Source: JBBTTE01 sp038064375 (lineage in GTDB: Bacteria; Patescibacteriota; Saccharimonadia; Saccharimonadales; UBA4665). From it: a stretch of 64,000 bases of DNA. Position numbers and translations under genes: made by a program. Positions 58,348 through 64,000 of the stretch are shown piece after piece. Location: NCBI GenBank assembly GCA_038064375.1, contig JBBTTF010000001.1:653306-717305 (forward strand), in the 5' to 3' direction. Position 1 is the first letter of the stretch; each line of letters starts with the position of its first letter. The notes below the pieces were generated by a model. That model did no database searches, was not told the origin of the DNA, and was given only the letters and a program-made list of their open reading frames with translations.

Positions 58348-59243
58348 GTCTTCTTCCTTGCTGGCTTAGCAGTCTTGGCCTTAGCCCTAGGGCGTTTTGT
58401 CGACTTGGATTTGGCGGTAGCTTTTTTGCGCTTAGCTCGAGCTGGCGTCTTGTCTGGCAAAGCCTTCATAAGAACCGAAACACCGGCCAGATCATCCTCT
58501 TCGGCGTTGGTAGTTGGCAAGGTGTAAAGAACCTTCTTAGCAGTGCTAGCCACCCGACCAAGCGCTGTCTTCTCGTCATGAATAATACTGCCGTCGTGCA
58601 TATAAACAACCCGCGTAGCATAACGAGTAAGCTCTGGGTTGTGAGTCACAAAAAGGATCGTATTACCCATCTTGTGAATGTCAGCCAGTAGCTCCATAAC
58701 CAAACGAGAGCTAACGCTGTCAAGGTTGCCAGTCGGCTCGTCGGCGATGATCAAGCGAGGATTATTAACGAGCGCACGGGCTATAGCGGCACACTGCGCC
58801 TGACCGCCACTCAGTTGACTAGGCAAAAAGTATTCGCGCTTCTGAATACCAACTCGGTCCAACATCTGGCTAGCTGTCTTAAGGCGCTTTGTTTGGCTCA
58901 TACCTTTGTAGGCAAGGGGCAGGGCAACATTCTCAAGCGCTGTCATGCGTGGCAAAAGATTAAAGTACTGGAAGATAAAACCAATTTTGTCGCGCCTGAT
59001 CTTGGCAGATTGATTGTGCTTCAATCGAGCAACTGGCTTGCCATCAAGGCGATACTGTCCGTGACTAGGACGGTCTAGCAGACCGATGATGTTCATCAAG
59101 GTGCTTTTGCCACAGCCACTAGGCCCCATGACCGCCACAAACTCGCCCTTCTCAATAGTTAAGTTGACCTCATCGAGCGCAAGGGTAGTTGCGTCGCCGA
59201 AGCCGTACAGTTTACTGACGTCTTGTAGTTCTATTAAGGCCAT
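58344..59243 (-). CDS. MacB/LolD-type ABC transporter ATPase with basic C-terminal extension
   Basis: A 299-residue ATPase. Walker A is MGPSGCGKSTLMN, the signature LSGGQAQCAAIARALVNNP (Q-A-Q in place of Q-Q-Q/Q-Q-R), Walker B LIIADEPTGNLDS and the H-loop FVTHNPEL. Residues after about 235 form a non-family tail ending in a strongly Lys/Arg/Ala-rich run (RAKRKKATAKSKSTKRPR and on), which resembles the tail of the aquaporin here. AAGGAGAG precedes the ATG. Coupled to the permease gene. Confidence 0.93.
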   Translation of the reverse strand: MALIELQDVSKLYGFGDATTLALDEVNLTIEKGEFVAVMGPSGCGKSTLMNIIGLLDRPSHGQYRLDGKPVARLKHNQSAKIRRDKIGFIFQYFNLLPRMTALENVALPLAYKGMSQTKRLKTASQMLDRVGIQKREYFLPSQLSGGQAQCAAIARALVNNPRLIIADEPTGNLDSVSSRLVMELLADIHKMGNTILFVTHNPELTRYATRVVYMHDGSIIHDEKTALGRVASTAKKVLYTLPTTNAEEDDLAGVSVLMKALPDKTPARAKRKKATAKSKSTKRPRAKAKTAKPARKKT

Positions 59244-59352
59244 TCTCTCCTTTAGTTTAACTCTGTCTTGACCAACATAGCAAGGTGTTTTGTAGTAATT
59301 ATTAAGACGGTGGGCAATTTGCTATACTTACCTAAGTTCTAAGACCCGTTAT

Positions 59353-59442
59353 GGAGGGGTCGCATAGTGGTCTAGTGCGCCATCTTGGAAAGGTGGTATA
59401 GGGGCAACTCTATCGAGGGTTCGAATCCCTCTCCCTCCGCCA
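59353..59442 (+). tRNA. tRNA-Ser (anticodon GGA), CCA encoded
   Basis: Ninety bases with a long variable arm (GGTATAGGGGCAACTCTATC) as in class II tRNAs. The acceptor GGAGGGG pairs with TCCCTCC, discriminator G, genomic CCA. The anticodon loop CTTGGAAA gives GGA, and the T arm is GAGGGTTCGAATCCCTC. TATACT at 59323-59328 is the likely -10. Confidence 0.96.
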
Positions 59443-59477
59443 AATAAGTCGATATAACCCCTATCACGAAAGAAAAC

Positions 59478-60179
59478 ATGACCCTCATTGAACTGCAGAC
59501 AAAGTTAAAAGAAATCAAAAAACTCGGCTTTATTAAGACTCACCGCAAGGGTGACACCGGTATCGGAAAAACACTTGAGGACCTGCTAGGTATCAAGGAG
59601 AACAACATCCCTTTGCCCGACATAGGTGAGCTGGCCGAGCTGAAGGCCTATCGCAGCAGCTCCAAATCGATGCTAACCCTATTCACTCTGGAGCCACGGC
59701 CTAAAGGCGGAGATCGCGACAGAACGCTGCTTGATAATTTTGGTTATTCTAAGCGCGATAATGGCCGATCCAAGGAGTTGCACAGCACGCTTTCCTGTAA
59801 ACAATTCAACAACCAAGGTCTTAGGCTACAAGTAGAGAAAGATAAAGTGCGTATTGTCGGCAAGTCTACCGAAATTGATATCTATTGGGATATAAACGAT
59901 TTGCAAAATAAATTCGAGGCTAAACTTCCGGCCCTAGTCTACACTTTGGCTGACTCACAAGAGATAAATGGCGACGAACACTTTCACTACTCCGAGGCTT
60001 ACTTACTTGATGGATTTAATTTTGAGCGCTTCAAGACGCTGGTCGAGCAAGACGCAATTGTCGTAGATTTCAGGATGTATTATCGGCCTAAAGGGTCGGT
60101 GCGTAACCATGGAACCGCCTTCAGGGTAAAGATCAGGGGGCTTTATAACTGCTTCGACACCAAGATCCAGCTAATCTAA
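59478..60179 (+). CDS. MvaI/BcnI-family restriction endonuclease-like nuclease, orphan
   Basis: A 233-residue protein matching the MvaI/BcnI restriction enzyme family, monomeric relatives of MutH. GDTGIGKTLEDLLGIKENN and PLPDIGELAELKAYR form the active-site region, where the D and E-x-K (ELK) of the PD-(D/E)XK fold are visible; SKSMLTLFTLEPRP is also typical. No DNA methyltransferase lies within the window on either side, so this is either an orphan, or a repair or anti-DNA enzyme with its own specificity control. It starts 35 bases after tRNA-Ser, a common insertion site. Confidence 0.85.
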   Translation: MTLIELQTKLKEIKKLGFIKTHRKGDTGIGKTLEDLLGIKENNIPLPDIGELAELKAYRSSSKSMLTLFTLEPRPKGGDRDRTLLDNFGYSKRDNGRSKELHSTLSCKQFNNQGLRLQVEKDKVRIVGKSTEIDIYWDINDLQNKFEAKLPALVYTLADSQEINGDEHFHYSEAYLLDGFNFERFKTLVEQDAIVVDFRMYYRPKGSVRNHGTAFRVKIRGLYNCFDTKIQLI

Positions 60180-60242
60180 GCTACGCTACTTGCCAAGTAT
60201 AGTCCGGTCAGTAGCTGTAAGGGGATGTTAGGTGTTACAATT

Positions 60243-60611
60243 ATGCTTATGTTGGTCCTCGAATTCTTCTCTTGGTGGTACGGTCGTGGCTGGAAACAAG
60301 TCGCCAACAATCTGCCGCTTAGACTTCAGTCTGTAGCTAATGGCTTTTCGGTCACACAATTGATGCGAACTTTATTTTCACCATGGCGAAGAATCATAAC
60401 CTACGGTGGCGGCAGTATCGGTGAACGCTTCCGTGCATGGGGCGACAATGCCTTTAGTCGTATGATTGGCTTTTTTGTGCGCTTAGGAGTTTTGTTTGCG
60501 GCACTGATAATCCTAGTTGTCACAGCTCTTGTGTCTATATTGGAGTTGGTTGTCTGGCCTTTGTTGCCACCTGCTATACCCGTATTAATTATTGCGGGGC
60601 TTGTCGTATGA
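60243..60611 (+). CDS. Small membrane protein, partner of the anchored Hsp100 gene
   Basis: A protein of about 122 residues that I do not recognise. It opens with a hydrophobic/aromatic stretch (VLEFFSWWYGRGWKQV), has a basic amphipathic middle (RTLFSPWRRIITYGGG) and two C-terminal membrane segments (GFFVRLGVLFAALIILVVTALVSILELVVWPLL). An ATG at 60225 is in frame, but the AAGGGG before it touches the codon, so 60243 is preferred; this is uncertain. Its stop overlaps the Hsp100 start by four bases, implying joint synthesis and probably a shared complex. Confidence 0.62.
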   Translation: MLMLVLEFFSWWYGRGWKQVANNLPLRLQSVANGFSVTQLMRTLFSPWRRIITYGGGSIGERFRAWGDNAFSRMIGFFVRLGVLFAALIILVVTALVSILELVVWPLLPPAIPVLIIAGLVV

Positions 60612-62974
60612 GCGCACTAATCAACGTTGATGCCTCGCGCGCTCGACAGGCAAGACTCAGCAAGTTGATCGGCCCAACTGGCTACAATGTGCTTATCGCA
60701 TTGGCGGCGGCGCTTGCCCTAACAGCCTTGGCGCTAGCTGTAATAAGCGATTTTGGGCTCGGTCTGATTGTTCTATCTCCGGCCATACTTTGCCTCTTGC
60801 CAGCTATCTGGTACAAACGACAATTATCAGTGTTGCCGTTCGCAACAGAAGACCTCAATGGCCGATTATCCGTAGATGTTTTGTCGCGCATCACCAACCA
60901 GACCCCGCAGACGCCGCAAGCTGTCTGGCAAGCAATATCAAGTCACTGGCAGGCTTCGTTTTTTAAGAACCACTTGTTGTTGCTTGATGAAATAATCAGC
61001 CCGCTGCTCAGTACAGACGAGGCAGAACTTAAGCCGGCCATGGATATCGCAACCGACATCGCCAACCAAAACAAGAGCGAGATAATCGAGCTCGGCTTTG
61101 TTGTCGCCGGCCTACTAATAGCCTCACCGACTATCAAGCAACAGCTGGTCAAACTGAAGATTCAGCCAGACGATGTTGGGGCAGTCGCCAATTGGCTGGC
61201 ACGCAGCCTTAATGAAGAACGCGACTCCAATAAGAACACCGGTGGCATCGGCCGCGACTGGGCTTTTGGCTTTACGCCGCTACTTAATCGTTTTGGCTAC
61301 AACGTCAGTCTTGAGATCGAAAAGCATAACGCACATTTTGGAGCCCTAATCGATTCTGAAGGCGTAAAATCTATGGAATCAATCCTATCCAATAAGACCG
61401 GAGCGGTGGCGCTAATTGGTCCTGACGGCATCGGCAAGACGACAAGTGTCCATGCTTTGGCGCAGAGACTGATAGAAGGCAAGTCAACGAATAATCTGGC
61501 TTACCACCAAGTAATAAACATCAGTGCCACAGACATAACCGCCAACGCCCGCGCACAAGGTGACTTGGAGCAAATTATGCTGAGCTTAGCCGGCGAGGCT
61601 TCGCACGCTGGTCACATAATACTTTTCTTTGACGATGCCCAATTGTTCTTTGGCGGCGGACCCGGATCTTTTGATGGCACCCAGATCTTACTATCGATAA
61701 TCCAGGCAAGGTCGGCCGAGATCATTCTAGCCATGTCATCAAATGACTTCCAAAGGCTTAAGGCCACAAATCAAAGCCTTGCTAACCTCATGACGCCAGT
61801 TGTTATTCAAGAACTGCCAGAAGCAGGCGTAATTCGTGTACTAGAAGACAAGATACTTGGAATAGAAAATCGGCACAACATATTAGTCGCCTACGAGTCA
61901 CTGCATGAAGCCTACAGACTAAGCGGCCGTTACGAACAAGATGAAGCTTACCCAGGCAAAGCCATTAAGTTACTGGAGCAGGCGGTTCAGTACAACCAGA
62001 ACTCCATCCTGACAGTTGATAGCGTGCAGAAGGCCGTCGAGCAAATGCACGGCGTCAAAGTTAGCTCCGCTAAACCCGCCGAGGCTGATGCGTTGCTAAA
62101 CCTAGAAGATAAGATTCACGAACGCATGATCAATCAAACTGTAGCTGTTGGAGTTGTAGCTAACGCCCTCAGGCGGGCCCGCGCCGGCGTAGCCAATCCT
62201 CGACGACCTATTGGCAGCTTCCTATTCCTTGGCCCGACTGGTGTCGGTAAGACAGAGCTGGCCAAGGCAATCGCCGCAACTTACTTTGGCGCCGAATCAA
62301 ACATGCTGCGACTTGATATGAGCGAATACCAGCAACCAGAGGATGTTAAAAGATTATTGTCCGATGGGCAGACGGACACCATGAGCTTGATCATGGCGGT
62401 ACGTCAGCAACCTTTTAGCGTTGTACTGCTGGACGAGATCGAGAAGGCACACACCAACGTTCTCAACCTCTTGCTACAACTACTAGACGAAGGACAGCTG
62501 ACGGATAACTCTGGTCGAGTTGTTTCTTTTAAAGACTGCGTTATTATTTGTACCTCAAACGCCGGTGCGCAAACAATTCGCGAGAGAGTCCAAAGTGGCG
62601 AAGCAATCGAAAGCTTCCAGAGCGAACTTACTGACGAACTCATCAAGAGCGGACAGTTTAAGCCTGAGCTACTAAACCGCTTTGACGAGACTGTGCTGTT
62701 CCGTCCGCTTGAACAATCAGAACTTTCCCAAGTTGTCGCCCTGATGATGAAAGAGATCAATCAAACATTATCGACTCAGAATATCTCGGTGCAGCTAACA
62801 CCAGCAGCTGTAGATAAAATCGTGGAGACTGGTTATGATCCAAGACTTGGTGCGCGACCGATGCGACGCACCTTACAAAAGGCAGTAGAGAATACTATTG
62901 CTCAGAGAATACTTAGGGGCGAGACAAACCCCGGTGATCAAATCTTGCTAGACGTCAACGATCTAGAAATCTAA
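60608..62974 (+). CDS. Membrane-anchored ClpC/ClpB-like (Hsp100) double-AAA ATPase
   Basis: A 788-residue protein. Two N-terminal membrane helices (VLIALAAALALTALALAVIS and LGLIVLSPAILCLLPAIW) replace the usual free Clp N-domain. A helical region leads to AAA module 1: Walker A GPDGIGKTT, Walker B FFDDAQ, where the usual Glu is Asp. AAA module 2 is complete: Walker A GPTGVGKTELAKA, Walker B VVLLDEIEKAH, sensor TSNAGAQ, Arg finger LLNRFDE, and LGARPMRR. No ClpB-length coiled M domain is seen. The ClpP-docking IGF/VGF loop in module 2 is absent (GEAIESF instead), so it may be an unfoldase that does not use ClpP. Confidence 0.88.
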   Translation: MSALINVDASRARQARLSKLIGPTGYNVLIALAAALALTALALAVISDFGLGLIVLSPAILCLLPAIWYKRQLSVLPFATEDLNGRLSVDVLSRITNQTPQTPQAVWQAISSHWQASFFKNHLLLLDEIISPLLSTDEAELKPAMDIATDIANQNKSEIIELGFVVAGLLIASPTIKQQLVKLKIQPDDVGAVANWLARSLNEERDSNKNTGGIGRDWAFGFTPLLNRFGYNVSLEIEKHNAHFGALIDSEGVKSMESILSNKTGAVALIGPDGIGKTTSVHALAQRLIEGKSTNNLAYHQVINISATDITANARAQGDLEQIMLSLAGEASHAGHIILFFDDAQLFFGGGPGSFDGTQILLSIIQARSAEIILAMSSNDFQRLKATNQSLANLMTPVVIQELPEAGVIRVLEDKILGIENRHNILVAYESLHEAYRLSGRYEQDEAYPGKAIKLLEQAVQYNQNSILTVDSVQKAVEQMHGVKVSSAKPAEADALLNLEDKIHERMINQTVAVGVVANALRRARAGVANPRRPIGSFLFLGPTGVGKTELAKAIAATYFGAESNMLRLDMSEYQQPEDVKRLLSDGQTDTMSLIMAVRQQPFSVVLLDEIEKAHTNVLNLLLQLLDEGQLTDNSGRVVSFKDCVIICTSNAGAQTIRERVQSGEAIESFQSELTDELIKSGQFKPELLNRFDETVLFRPLEQSELSQVVALMMKEINQTLSTQNISVQLTPAAVDKIVETGYDPRLGARPMRRTLQKAVENTIAQRILRGETNPGDQILLDVNDLEI

Positions 62975-63678
62975 CTAATAAGTGTGCCGACGGATTCGCC
63001 GTTGACGATCTTGGATAGGTTGTCGGCTTGCATAACATCAAAGACGGCAATTGGCTTGTTTTGTTCCATGGCAAGACCGAGAGCAGCCTTGTCCATAACC
63101 TGAATCGAATCGTCGCTAACAGCTTGTTGGAAGCTAACACTATCGAGCTTAACAGCATCATCAAACTTGGCTGGGTCCTTGTCATAAACACCATCAAACT
63201 TAGTAGCCTTGAGGACGATCTCGCAGTCGAGCTCTAGAGCAAAGCTAACACCGGCAGTGTCGTGAGTTACGTATGGACGAGCTGTGCCACCAGCCACAAT
63301 CACCACGCGCTTGTTCTGAAGGTGCTTTTCGGCAAGACGATATGAGTAGGACTCGGCTACTTGTTGGGCAAATAGGTTACTTAGACAGCGAGTTGGTACG
63401 TTATTAGCCTCAAAGATGTCAGTCAGTGCCATACAGTTCATAAGTCCGCTTAGCATGCCCATTTGGTCACCAGTCACACGGCGTATTCCGTGACCAGCAA
63501 TCTCAGCGCCACGCACCATGTTGCCGCCACCGACAATCATTACGACCTGTATATCGTTATCAATAAGCTTCTTAACTTCGGCGGCCAAAAATGAAGCTAT
63601 CTCAGGGTCAACACCAAATTCGTATTTGCCGGCTAGTTGCTCGCCGGAGAGCTTTAGAAGAATTCTTTTATATGCCAT
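62971..63678 (-). CDS. pyrH: UMP kinase
   Basis: A 235-residue amino-acid-kinase-fold enzyme phosphorylating UMP to UDP. RILLKLSGEQLAG opens the family, VVMIVGGGNMVRG is the phosphate loop, RVTGDQMGMLSGLMNCMAL and VIVAGGTARPYVTHDTAG follow, and LKATKFDGVYDKDPAKF is the ATP-side motif. It takes the product of the pyr genes 16 kb away into UTP/CTP. Convergent with the Hsp100 gene, overlapping by four bases. Confidence 0.96.
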   Translation of the reverse strand: MAYKRILLKLSGEQLAGKYEFGVDPEIASFLAAEVKKLIDNDIQVVMIVGGGNMVRGAEIAGHGIRRVTGDQMGMLSGLMNCMALTDIFEANNVPTRCLSNLFAQQVAESYSYRLAEKHLQNKRVVIVAGGTARPYVTHDTAGVSFALELDCEIVLKATKFDGVYDKDPAKFDDAVKLDSVSFQQAVSDDSIQVMDKAALGLAMEQNKPIAVFDVMQADNLSKIVNGESVGTLIS

Positions 63679-63729
63679 CTAAGGTCACAGTCTAGCAAAT
63701 TGCGTTAGGCAAAGCTATACTTAAGCCCA

Positions 63730-64000
63730 ATGATTAAAGTTTATTCGTGGAATGTGAATGGTATCAGAGCCGTCAGCAAGAAGGGTTTATGGCAGCCATT
63801 TCTGGACTCTGAGCAACCGGATATTCTATGTCTGCAGGAGCTTAAGGCCAAGCCAGAACAGATAGAAGTTCCGATCGATGGCTACGACGCCTTTTGGTAC
63901 TCAGCCGACAAGCCCGGCTACTCCGGAACGGCCATACTGAGTAAAACAGCGCCACTTCAAGTCATCAACGGCTTCCCAAAAGATATTATAAAAAAGTTCG
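63730..64000 (+). CDS. xth: Exodeoxyribonuclease III, 5' part, cut by the right edge
   Basis: Ninety codons are visible and the frame is open at the window end. IKVYSWNVNGIRAVSKKGLW holds the catalytic Asn, DILCLQELKAKPEQ the metal-binding Glu (LQE), and KPGYSGTAILSK the typical strand. It would be the AP endonuclease/3'-repair exonuclease of base excision repair. TATACT (63716-63721) ends eight bases before the ATG, so the transcript is probably leaderless. Confidence 0.92.
   Translation, partial: MIKVYSWNVNGIRAVSKKGLWQPFLDSEQPDILCLQELKAKPEQIEVPIDGYDAFWYSADKPGYSGTAILSKTAPLQVINGFPKDIIKKF

Noticed and set aside
1..64000. Alternative genetic code (UGA as Gly)
   Set aside because: TGA ends several genes cleanly (purN, the 52-residue gene, the first orphan gene); none reads through.

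Overview
The window is a gene-dense stretch of bacterial chromosome at roughly 47-50% GC. It has about 70 protein genes and two tRNAs (Asn-GTT and Ser-GGA). I see no rRNA, CRISPR array or insertion sequence. The gene style suggests a Patescibacteria/CPR member, most likely an environmental Candidatus Saccharibacteria lineage. Supporting signs are class F-like sortases with surface substrates, pilin-like signal anchors, tiny intergenic gaps, many apparently leaderless genes, an F-type ATP synthase, and families often met in that group (CDP-alcohol phosphatidyltransferases, DUF2202, DUF5665, DUF427). TGA is used as a stop, so this is not the recoded Absconditabacteria/Gracilibacteria type. The assignment is inference from gene content, not from a marker-gene tree.

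Layout. 1-8 kb: tail of an NDH-2-like dehydrogenase, a UvrD/RecB-nuclease helicase, two CDP-alcohol phosphatidyltransferase-like genes carrying three signature motifs, an aquaporin, and a protein with a zeta-carbonic-anhydrase-like metal signature. 8-14.7 kb: complete ATP synthase operon (atpI-B-E-F-H-A-G-D-C) on the minus strand, diverging from a glutaredoxin across a CRP-like palindrome. 15-20 kb: CobO, a P-loop kinase, an anchored thermonuclease, a GT2 glycosyltransferase, an anchored TIM-barrel hydrolase, SmpB, DUF427 and tRNA-Asn. 20-22.4 kb: an orphan-gene island in which three unrelated small genes share the same 9-5-9 palindrome inside their promoters. 22.5-28.9 kb: surface and stress genes, namely a pilin-like protein, YggT, two sortases each beside a candidate substrate (a DUF11 protein and a DUF3494 ice-binding protein), DUF2202, and a Fur-family regulator with a perfect Fur-type box shared with a rhodanese gene. 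29-30.6 kb: small accessory genes.

30.8-57 kb is the nucleotide core. It encodes every enzyme from PRPP to IMP (purF, D, N, long purL, M, K, E, C, B, H) in alternating strand blocks, plus prs and purA, so the AMP route is complete. The last three steps of UMP synthesis (pyrD, pyrE, pyrF), argG, a citrulline-forming-type amidinohydrolase, and pgl-zwf (NADPH and pentose supply) sit in the same stretch. ArgG carries a C-terminal MGS-like domain of the kind that regulates carbamoyl-phosphate synthetase. 55.7-64 kb: an NRAMP-related transporter with an altered metal site, a MacB-like ABC pair, tRNA-Ser followed by an orphan MvaI/BcnI-family nuclease, a membrane-anchored double-AAA Hsp100 protein, pyrH, and the start of xth.

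The best leads for something undescribed are the three-gene palindrome regulon (20.0-21.9 kb), the ArgG-MGS fusion, the tandem CDP-alcohol phosphatidyltransferase-like protein, the carbonic-anhydrase-like gene, and the membrane-tethered Hsp100.
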